Assembly (NCBI GenBank): GCA_002278985.1
Contig: NCJP01000056.1
Location: 1-8,399 of the forward strand
Direction of reading: 5' to 3'
Length of the DNA stretch: 8,399 nt
DNA from: Erythrobacter sp. 34-65-8
Lineage (GTDB): Bacteria; Pseudomonadota; Alphaproteobacteria; Sphingomonadales; Sphingomonadaceae
Part shown: in pieces, positions 1-8,399 of the stretch
How positions within the stretch are numbered: position 1 is the stretch's first letter
Layout: every line of letters begins with the position of its first letter
Translations under genes and position numbers: made by a program
The notes under the pieces: model-generated
What the model was told of the DNA's origin: nothing
What the model saw: the letters and a program-made list of their open reading frames with translations, nothing else
Database searches by the model: none

Positions 1-1114
1 GATCGTGATGAGCGTGATGAACGGCTTTCGCGGTGAACTGCTTGACCGGATTGTCGGCCTGAATGGCCACGCGATCATCCAGGCTTATGGTGGCCGGCTG
101 GATGACTGGCAGGACGTGCTGGAGCGGACCCAGGCAACCGAAGGCGTGGTCAGTGCCTCGCCCCTGATCGAACAGCCGCTTCTCGGCACGGCCAATGGGC
201 GGGTCGAGGGCGTCGTGGTGCGCGGCAACACTGCCGAGGATATCGCCGGGCTGGCAGACAAGCTGGTCATGGGCAACCTGGCCGAAGTGCGCGCCAACGA
301 TGGAAACGTGGCGATCGGGGCGCGGCTGGCGATGAACATCGGCGCCAGCGTGGGCGATACGATCACGATCATCAATCCGGCCGGACGATCGACCCCGTTC
401 GGCACTGTGCCGCGCCAGATCGGCTATCGCGTGGCCGCCGTGTTCGAAACCGGCGTCTACGATTTCGACAAAGCCTTTGTCATCATGCCGATCCCTGACG
501 CGCAGACCCTGCTGCTGACGGGCGACACCATCGGCATGATCGAGGTCGTCACAGTGGATGCAGACCGGGTTGACGAAATCCTCGCCCCGGTTTCGCAGAG
601 CCTTGCCGGGCGGGCAGAGGTCAACAGCTGGAAGCGCATCAACGCATCCATCTTTGAAGCGCTGGAGGTGGAGCGGGTGGCCATGTTCTTTGCGCTCTCC
701 ATCATCGTGGTGGTGGCGGCGTTCAATATCCTGTCCTCGCTGGTCATGCTGGTCCGCTCCAAGACGCGGGACATTGCCATCCTGCGGACAATGGGGGCGA
801 CGCGCCGCAACCTGGTCAAGATATTCGTCACGACCGGTTTCACCGTGGGGATGATCGGCACCATGGCAGGGCTGGCGCTGGGGTTCCTGGTGCTGGCCTT
901 CCGCCAGCCGATCGTGACTGCGATCGAATTTGTGACCGGCGGAAACATCTGGGATCCGCAGGTACGGTTCCTGACCGAACTGCCGGCGCGGGTCGATCCG
1001 ATGGAAATCCTCGGCATTGCCGCCCTGGCGCTCGGCCTCAGTTTCCTTGCCACGCTTTACCCCGCCTACAAGGCGGCGAACACCGATCCGGTACAGGTGC
1101 TGCGCTATGAATAG
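1..1114 (+). CDS. lolC: Lipoprotein-releasing ABC transporter permease (LolC/LolE/LolF family), 5'-truncated by the window edge
   Basis: Inner-membrane permease of the Lol system, which with LolD lifts outer-membrane lipoproteins out of the inner membrane and passes them to the periplasmic chaperone LolA. The frame is open from base 2 and reads [10 protein letters not shown], the conserved stretch at the end of the first transmembrane helix, so roughly the first 40-50 residues lie upstream. Counting from the GTG at position 5, a long periplasmic domain (about 20-215) is followed by three hydrophobic helices near 226-250, 274-299 and 333-353, with a cytoplasmic coupling segment (252-270, [14 protein letters not shown]) between the first two. 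This is the FtsX/MacB-like permease layout. The periplasmic loop TPFGTVPR (130-137) resembles the LolA-binding Hook of LolC. Many alphaproteobacteria have one hybrid permease (LolF) rather than separate LolC and LolE; what lies upstream would decide. The family call is firm, the exact symbol is not. Confidence 0.93.
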   Translation, partial: IVMSVMNGFRGELLDRIVGLNGHAIIQAYGGRLDDWQDVLERTQATEGVVSASPLIEQPLLGTANGRVEGVVVRGNTAEDIAGLADKLVMGNLAEVRANDGNVAIGARLAMNIGASVGDTITIINPAGRSTPFGTVPRQIGYRVAAVFETGVYDFDKAFVIMPIPDAQTLLLTGDTIGMIEVVTVDADRVDEILAPVSQSLAGRAEVNSWKRINASIFEALEVERVAMFFALSIIVVVAAFNILSSLVMLVRSKTRDIAILRTMGATRRNLVKIFVTTGFTVGMIGTMAGLALGFLVLAFRQPIVTAIEFVTGGNIWDPQVRFLTELPARVDPMEILGIAALALGLSFLATLYPAYKAANTDPVQVLRYE

Positions 1115-1802
1115 AACTGGTGCCGCGCCAATTGTGCGCCTGCGCGGCCTGACCCGCAGCTTCGAGCAGGGGGGCGAGCGGATCGACGTGCTGCGCGGTG
1201 TCGATCTCGACATCCAGCCGGGCGAGATTGTCGCACTGCTGGGCCCGTCGGGGTCTGGCAAGTCGACCATGCTGCAGGCGGTGGGCTTGCTGGAAGGCGG
1301 CTTCGGCGGCCAGATCGAGATCGCCGGTACGCCCGCACACGAAGTGGCCAGCGACGCGCGGACCACCCTGCGCCGCGATCATCTGGGTTTCGTCTACCAG
1401 TTCCATCACCTGCTGCCCGATTTCACCGCGCAGGAGAATGTCGTCCTGCCACAGCTGGTGGCCGGGCGCCCCCGTGCGGAATGCGACGCGCGGGCGCGTG
1501 AACTTTTGGCGGCGCTGGGGCTGGAACACCGGCTGACTCACCGGCCCAGCCAGCTTTCTGGCGGGGAGCAGCAACGGGTTGCGGTGGCGCGTGCGCTTGC
1601 CAACAAACCCACCCTGGTGCTGGCGGATGAACCGACCGGCAACCTTGATGAACACACCGCCGACAAGGTTCTGGCCCAGTTTCTCGAACTCGTTCGTGAG
1701 GAAGGCAGCGCAGCCCTCGTCGCCACGCACAACGAACGGCTCGCAGCGCGGATGGACCGGGTAGTGCGGCTGCATGACGGCCTGCTGGAACAGGGATTGT
1801 AA
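1107..1802 (+). CDS. lolD: Lipoprotein-releasing system ATP-binding protein LolD
   Basis: Cytoplasmic ATPase that powers release of lipoproteins by the LolC/E-type permease just upstream. The 231-residue protein has every ABC ATPase motif: Walker [10 protein letters not shown] (46-54), Q-loop Gln98 in [11 protein letters not shown], signature [15 protein letters not shown] (150-164), Walker B LVLADEP (170-176) and H-loop His208 in VATHNE. The text after the Q-loop ([14 protein letters not shown]) is characteristic of LolD within the MacB/LolD/FtsE group. The ATG at 1107 overlaps the permease stop by 8 nt, which implies translational coupling and fits the usual family length of about 230 residues. 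An in-frame start further upstream, at 1017, would lie deep inside the permease and add an unrelated Arg/Pro-rich stretch, so it was not chosen. Confidence 0.96.
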   Translation: MNRTGAAPIVRLRGLTRSFEQGGERIDVLRGVDLDIQPGEIVALLGPSGSGKSTMLQAVGLLEGGFGGQIEIAGTPAHEVASDARTTLRRDHLGFVYQFHHLLPDFTAQENVVLPQLVAGRPRAECDARARELLAALGLEHRLTHRPSQLSGGEQQRVAVARALANKPTLVLADEPTGNLDEHTADKVLAQFLELVREEGSAALVATHNERLAARMDRVVRLHDGLLEQGL

Positions 1803-1804
1803 CG

Positions 1805-2284
1805 ATGACCACCATTGCCGATTTCACCGTCATCACCAACCGGGGCGAGCCGCTCGACCTTTCGGAAAAGCTCGGCAAGGTGCTGCTGGTGGTCAACACC
1901 GCCAGCAAGTGTGGTTTCACCCCCCAGTATGATGGCCTGGAAAAGCTGTTCGAAGGCTACAAGGATCGCGGGTTCGAGGTGCTGGGATTCCCCTGCAACC
2001 AGTTCGGCGGCCAGGAACCGGGCGACGCGGATGAAATCGCCGAATTCTGCAAGCTCAACTTCGGGGTCACATTTCCGCTGATGGCCAAAGTGGATGTCAA
2101 CGGCGCGAACGCCAGCCCGCTGTTTGACTGGATGAAGGCTGAGGCACCCGGTCTGATGGGCTCCAAGGGGATCAAGTGGAACTTCACCAAGTTCCTGATC
2201 GACCGGCAGGGCAATGTGGTGAAACGCTATGCGCCGCAGGATACGCCTGAGCGGATCGCCAAGGATGTCGAAGCCCTGCTGTAA
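1805..2284 (+). CDS. gpx: Glutathione peroxidase family protein (cysteine type, probably thioredoxin-dependent)
   Basis: Thioredoxin-fold peroxidase of 159 residues, probably cytoplasmic since no signal peptide is visible, that would reduce hydrogen peroxide or organic and lipid hydroperoxides. Seen in the sequence: peroxidatic Cys36 in NTASKCGFT, the GFPCNQFGGQEP motif with Cys64 and Gln70, and Trp125-Asn126 in KWNFTKFLI, giving the complete Cys/Gln/Trp/Asn catalytic set. Cys82 (EFCKLNF) sits where the resolving cysteine lies in yeast Gpx3-type enzymes, which use thioredoxin rather than glutathione as reductant. The family name may therefore mislead about the donor. Cysteine replaces the selenocysteine of animal enzymes. 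The start is 2 nt after the lolD stop, with a Shine-Dalgarno AGGGA at 1792-1796 spaced 8 nt, so it is probably in the lol operon. Which hydroperoxide it prefers cannot be read from the sequence. Confidence 0.94.
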   Translation: MTTIADFTVITNRGEPLDLSEKLGKVLLVVNTASKCGFTPQYDGLEKLFEGYKDRGFEVLGFPCNQFGGQEPGDADEIAEFCKLNFGVTFPLMAKVDVNGANASPLFDWMKAEAPGLMGSKGIKWNFTKFLIDRQGNVVKRYAPQDTPERIAKDVEALL

Positions 2285-2316
2285 CTTCCCCGACAGACCA
2301 GGCGAAACGGACGAGC

Positions 2317-2652
2317 ATGATGATCGAATCCTTCAACCAGTGGTTTCTCGCGCTTGGCGCGGAATACGGGGTCAACCCTTATGTGTTCGGTGCCATTTAC
2401 GTGGGTGCAATCCCGTTTTTCCTGCTTTCGATCGGCTGGCTGGTAAAGCGGGCGCGGGCCCATCGTTCTACCGTGGTGCCAACCCTGTGCGCGGGGTTCT
2501 GCTTCGTCTCGGCCTATCTTTACCTGGCCGTTGTGGGAGAGAACATTCCCCTGTGGGTCTGGATATTCCTCGCGGCACTGGTGATCTACGGGGCCGTTTC
2601 GACCGTGCGCGACACGCGCCGCAAGATTGCCGCTGCCCGTCAGGCTGATTGA
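2317..2652 (+). CDS. Small three-helix membrane protein of unknown function
   Basis: I do not recognise a named family. The 111-residue protein has three hydrophobic stretches (about 22-44, 53-73 and 78-96), a basic loop KRARAHR (44-50) after the first helix, and a basic tail DTRRKIAAARQ (99-109). By the positive-inside rule the first loop and the C-terminus would be cytoplasmic, which is awkward for three helices unless one is re-entrant or the second and third form a hairpin. No enzyme motif is visible. It lies 32 nt after the peroxidase on the same strand and could be the last gene of the lol-peroxidase run. Two adjacent ATGs (2317, 2320) are possible starts: the purine stretch GGACGAG (2309-2315) is too close for the first and marginal for the second, while AGGCGA (2300-2305) would serve either. 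GC-rich codon use matches the neighbours, and the hydrophobic pattern supports a real gene. Confidence 0.82.
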   Translation: MMIESFNQWFLALGAEYGVNPYVFGAIYVGAIPFFLLSIGWLVKRARAHRSTVVPTLCAGFCFVSAYLYLAVVGENIPLWVWIFLAALVIYGAVSTVRDTRRKIAAARQAD

Positions 2653-2679
2653 ACCCTGACCATGCGGATGGGTAAAGCT

Positions 2680-2705
2680 GGCCGGGCAAAGCTGGCTGTC
2701 CGGCC
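2680..2705 (+). terminator. Hairpin between the membrane-protein gene and dnaE; possible weak terminator
   Basis: GGCCGGGCA (2680-2688) pairs with TGTCCGGCC (2697-2705), giving a 9-bp stem with one G-U pair and an 8-nt loop, 27 nt after the stop of the upstream gene. The nonamer AAAGCTGGC also occurs twice as a direct repeat (2674-2682 and 2688-2696), overlapping the stem and loop. Only two T residues follow the stem, so it is not a classical intrinsic terminator. It could slow or partly end transcription of the lol run before dnaE, or be a chance GC-rich hairpin. Confidence 0.35.
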
Positions 2706-2734
2706 TTGGCGAATCCCTTCCTCCGCCGCATAAC
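2706..2734 (+). promoter_or_regulatory. Candidate sigma70-type promoter of dnaE, placed for a leaderless mRNA
   Basis: TTGGCG (2706-2711, 4 of 6 matches to TTGACA) and CATAAC (2729-2734, 4 of 6 to TATAAT) are separated by exactly 17 bp. A start site 7 nt after the -10 box would fall at 2741, the A of the chosen dnaE ATG. No Shine-Dalgarno lies before that ATG, which fits leaderless translation. The box matches are modest, so this is a position-based inference. Confidence 0.35.
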
Positions 2735-2740
2735 GTGGGC

Positions 2741-6220
<3,480 letters not shown>

Positions 6221-6359
6221 GCGGCTCCGGCGTTCGAACACGGTCGTGAACCGGGCGAGCACCAGCAAGGCGCTGGGCACCAGAACCGTGTTCACAAGGT
6301 CCTTGATCGCCTCGCCCCGGTCATGCGGGTTGTTTTGCAGGACACTGTCCCGATAGTCC

Positions 6360-6381
6360 CAGCCCTCGCCGGCGAGGGCTG
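6360..6381. repeat. 22-bp perfect palindrome
   Basis: CAGCCCTCGCC (6360-6370) is followed directly by its exact reverse complement (6371-6381), with no spacer. The symmetry stops on both sides: 6359 and 6382 are both C. It lies inside the minus-strand membrane-protein gene, over codons for LAALAGEG. It could be a two-fold binding site or a coincidence of GC-rich coding sequence. With no central loop it would make a poor RNA hairpin unless the middle bases open. Confidence 0.6.
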
Positions 6382-6609
6382 CCAGCAGCACCAAAAGCCA
6401 CGCCTTCCAATCCACCACCTTCCACCGGAACAGCAGGCAGCTTCCCAGGAATACGCCAAGCCCGACATAGACGTGCAGCGCATCCTGGGCGAGGTGCGTA
6501 TGGTCGACAAGAAACGACTTGGCGGACTGGAAGGAGCTCATCGCGCTGCCTGTGGCGGCGATTGCCAACAGGCGCAAGCATGGGCATGAACCGGCACGAG
6601 GATTCGACT

Positions 6610-6617
6610 GGAGAGGA
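6610..6617 (+). promoter_or_regulatory. Ribosome binding site fixing the acyl-CoA synthetase start
   Basis: GGAGAGGA at 6610-6617 lies 7 nt before the ATG at 6625, a near-ideal Shine-Dalgarno arrangement. It decides in favour of that start over in-frame ATGs further upstream, including 6580 and 6586, and over a TTG at 6562. Confidence 0.8.
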
Positions 6618-6624
6618 CACAATA

Positions 6625-8220
6625 ATGCTTGGAGCGATGCAGGACTGGACCATGCGCATTACCGCGGTGATCGATCACGCGGCGCGCGAGGCCGGCGCGC
6701 GCGAGATTGTCACCCGCTGGGCGGATGGCAGCGAAACGCGGACCGACTGGGCCGGGATCCGCCGCGACGCGCTGAAGATGGCGCAGGCGCTGCAGGCGCT
6801 GGGGGTGAAGAAGGGCGAGCGGGTCGCCAGCCTCGCCATGAACCACTCGCGCCACTTGGTCAGCTGGTATGGCGTCGCGGGCATGGGCGGCGTACTCCAC
6901 ACCGTGAACCCGCGCCTGTTCGACGACCAGCTCGAATACATCGTCAATCACGCCGAAGACCGCGTGCTGTGCTATGATGCGGCGTTCCAGCCGATCGTCG
7001 ACCGGATGAAATCGCGCTGGCCCACGGTCGAGCATTACATCTGCTACGATTCCGGCGCCCATTCGCCTGCGTTCGAGGACTGGATCGCCGAGCAGGACGG
7101 CGATTTCGAATGGGTCGAGGGCAGCGAGCGTGACCCCTGCATGCTGTGTTATACCAGCGGCACCACCGGCAATCCCAAGGGCGTGCAGTACGAGCACCGC
7201 TCTACCATGATGCATGCGCTGGCCGGGCTCCAGCCGAGCGCGTTCAATTTCAGCCCCTCCTCGGTCATGCTGCCGGTCGTGCCGATGTTCCACGCCGCAA
7301 GCTGGGGACTGCCCTATGCCGGGGCGATGGCGGGGATCAAGTTCGTGCTCAGCGCGGTCAACGATCCGGCGGTCCTGCACGAACTGATGCTGCGCGAAGG
7401 GGTGACCGACAGCGCCGGAGTGCCGACCGTATGGCTGGCGCACTTCCAGTATTGCGACGCCAACGGGTTCGACTTGCCGCCGCTCAAGGCGGCCACGATC
7501 GGCGGTTCGGCGGCCCCCAAGTTCATGATCGAGCGGCTGATGAAGAACGGTACCCGGGTACAGCACGCCTGGGGCATGACCGAGACTTCGCCCATCGGCA
7601 CGGTCGGCGCGCCGACCTGGGACTGGGACCAGCTCAGCTTCGAGGAAAAGGTGGAGCGCACTGCGATGCAGGGCCGCCCGATCTTCGGGGTGCAGCTGCG
7701 CACGGTCGACCTCGATGACATGGCCACCGAGCTGCCGCGTGACGGCAAGACCAGCGGGGCACTGCAGATCCGCGGCCCCTGGATCATCCGCCGCTACTTC
7801 AAGGCGGAACAGGATGCGGCCAGCAACGAAGGCTGGTTCGACACCGGCGATGTCGGCATTCTCCATCCCGACGGCACATTGCAGCTGACCGACCGGACCA
7901 AGGACGTGATCAAGTCCGGCGGCGAATGGATCAGCTCGGTCGAGCTGGAAAATGCCGCAGTCGGGCACCCGGCACTGGCCGAAGCGGCGGCAGTCGGCAT
8001 TGCTCACCCCAAGTGGGACGAGCGCCCGGTGCTGTTCTGCGTGAAGAAGGCCGGGGCGGAGGTGACGGCGGATGAGGTGCTGGAGCATCTCAAGCCGCTG
8101 GTGGCCAAGTGGTGGCTGCCCGATGCGATCGAGTTCGTCGACGACATCCCCCACACCGCCACCGGCAAGATCAGCAAGAAGGACCTGCGCGAGCGGTTCA
8201 AGGACTACAGGCTTGCCTGA
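6625..8220 (+). CDS. Medium/long-chain fatty acyl-CoA synthetase (AlkK/FadD-like, AMP-forming)
   Basis: Adenylate-forming ligase that activates a fatty acid with ATP and joins it to CoA, the entry step to beta-oxidation. The 531-residue protein is typical in length for AlkK-type enzymes and starts MLGAMQDW, close to the MLG-MQ opening usual in that group. Seen: the P-loop [11 protein letters not shown] (176-186); the A5 motif WGMTE (316-320); the A7 motif WFDTGD (404-409) with ribose-contacting Asp409; the hinge region [14 protein letters not shown] (to 435) followed by ISSVELE; and the catalytic lysine Lys515 in TATGKIS near the C-terminus. No signal peptide is visible, so it is cytoplasmic or membrane-associated. 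Chain-length preference cannot be fixed from sequence. A weak promoter guess in the 83-bp divergent gap is TTGCCA (6562-6567) with CATGAA 17 bp on. The gene is followed by an overlapping acetyltransferase, probably in the same transcript. Confidence 0.94.
   Translation: MLGAMQDWTMRITAVIDHAAREAGAREIVTRWADGSETRTDWAGIRRDALKMAQALQALGVKKGERVASLAMNHSRHLVSWYGVAGMGGVLHTVNPRLFDDQLEYIVNHAEDRVLCYDAAFQPIVDRMKSRWPTVEHYICYDSGAHSPAFEDWIAEQDGDFEWVEGSERDPCMLCYTSGTTGNPKGVQYEHRSTMMHALAGLQPSAFNFSPSSVMLPVVPMFHAASWGLPYAGAMAGIKFVLSAVNDPAVLHELMLREGVTDSAGVPTVWLAHFQYCDANGFDLPPLKAATIGGSAAPKFMIERLMKNGTRVQHAWGMTETSPIGTVGAPTWDWDQLSFEEKVERTAMQGRPIFGVQLRTVDLDDMATELPRDGKTSGALQIRGPWIIRRYFKAEQDAASNEGWFDTGDVGILHPDGTLQLTDRTKDVIKSGGEWISSVELENAAVGHPALAEAAAVGIAHPKWDERPVLFCVKKAGAEVTADEVLEHLKPLVAKWWLPDAIEFVDDIPHTATGKISKKDLRERFKDYRLA
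8200..8204 (+). promoter_or_regulatory. Shine-Dalgarno for the TTG-started acetyltransferase
   Basis: AAGGA at 8200-8204 lies 8 nt before the TTG at 8213, inside the last codons of the acyl-CoA synthetase. The good spacing is the main support for the unusual start codon. Confidence 0.55.
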
Positions 8221-8399
8221 CCTGCGGATCAGGCCCGCGCGTGACAGCCATGCGCGGGCCGTCCAGGCGATCTACGATTACCACGTGGCCCACGGCACGG
8301 CCTCTTTCGACAGCACGGGGCCGAGCGCAGCCGAATGGCTTGAGAAAATGGCCGCACTCCGGACGAGCGGCTGGCCTTTCCTCGTCGCCGAGAAGGACA
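8213..8399 (+). CDS. GNAT-family N-acetyltransferase, phosphinothricin acetyltransferase-like (3'-truncated)
   Basis: The frame is open from a TTG at 8213 to the window end, giving 62 codons of what should be a protein of about 170 residues. The N-terminal text IRPARDSHARAVQAIYDYHV, then GTASFDS, PSAAEWLEKM and GWPFLVAE, follows the first strand, helices and second strand of phosphinothricin (bar/pat) and related GNAT acetyltransferases, including the GTASF-D/E element near 30. The acetyl-CoA binding motif lies beyond the window. The true substrate is unknown: many bacterial members acetylate amino-acid analogues such as methionine sulfone or sulfoximine. The TTG overlaps the synthetase stop by 8 nt and has an AAGGA 8 nt upstream. 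No in-frame ATG precedes the conserved region; the first lies about 49 codons in, so a TTG start is the best reading. A GTG at codon 24 would remove conserved residues. Confidence 0.8.
   Translation, partial: MPDLRIRPARDSHARAVQAIYDYHVAHGTASFDSTGPSAAEWLEKMAALRTSGWPFLVAEKD
8232..8260 (+). other. Strong hairpin in the first codons of the acetyltransferase gene
   Basis: GGCCCGCGCGTG (8232-8243) pairs with CATGCGCGGGCC (8249-8260), a 12-bp stem with a single G-U pair and a 5-nt ACAGC loop, starting 11 nt after the synthetase stop. There is no T-run after it (GTCCAGG follows), so it is not a standard intrinsic terminator. In RNA it could slow RNA polymerase, protect the 3' end of the synthetase message, or dampen translation of the acetyltransferase. 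Confidence 0.5.

Noticed and set aside
6562..6590. TTGCCA and CATGAA with a 17-bp spacer as a promoter for the acyl-CoA synthetase
   Set aside because: The -10 matches only 3 of 6 positions, so it is mentioned in the gene entry but not listed as a feature.
6562..6624. An upstream start for the acyl-CoA synthetase adding 21 residues
   Set aside because: The added residues are unlike the family N-terminus, and the ideal Shine-Dalgarno at 6610-6617 points to the ATG at 6625.
6674..6706. A GGCGCGCGAG-like direct repeat near the start of the synthetase
   Set aside because: It is explained by the repeated residues AREAGARE in a GC-rich coding region, with no sign of a functional repeat.
6538..8154. 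A 538-codon open frame on the minus strand opposite the acyl-CoA synthetase
   Set aside because: It has the same in-register shadow effect from GC-rich codon use and no recognisable domain, whereas the plus strand carries complete ligase motifs.

Overview
The window is an ordinary chromosomal stretch from a GC-rich Gram-negative bacterium, most likely an alphaproteobacterium of the Sphingomonadales (Erythrobacteraceae or Novosphingobium-like). That placement is an inference from the remembered look of the DnaE N-terminus, the compact lol operon and the codon use, not from a search. Coding density is about 98%. I see no mobile element, CRISPR array, tRNA, rRNA or phage gene, and no obvious undescribed multi-gene system.

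Positions 1-2652 (+ strand) form a tight run of four genes. They are the 3' part of a lipoprotein-releasing ABC permease (LolC/LolF type), its ATPase LolD (8-nt overlap), a cysteine-type glutathione/thioredoxin peroxidase (2-nt gap), and a 111-residue three-helix membrane protein of unknown function (32-nt gap). LolCD would extract lipoproteins from the inner membrane. The peroxidase may be co-transcribed but has no evident mechanistic link to lipoprotein export.

Positions 2653-2740 are a short intergenic gap with a hairpin and a promoter-like sequence placed so that the dnaE transcript could begin at or next to its own start codon. Positions 2741-6220 are dnaE, the replicative DNA polymerase III alpha subunit, complete with catalytic aspartates, a beta-clamp motif and the C-terminal OB region.

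Positions 6149-6541 (- strand) hold a small predicted membrane protein of unknown function. It converges on dnaE and overlaps its last 72 nt. A 22-bp perfect palindrome lies inside it. Divergent to it, positions 6625-8220 (+) encode a medium/long-chain acyl-CoA synthetase (AlkK/FadD-like), probably feeding fatty acids into beta-oxidation.

The window ends in the first 62 codons of a GNAT acetyltransferase resembling phosphinothricin N-acetyltransferase. It appears to start at a TTG overlapping the synthetase stop and carries a strong hairpin in its first codons. The main points worth a second look are the possible leaderless dnaE mRNA, the two unknown small membrane proteins, the palindrome, and the TTG-started acetyltransferase with its early hairpin.
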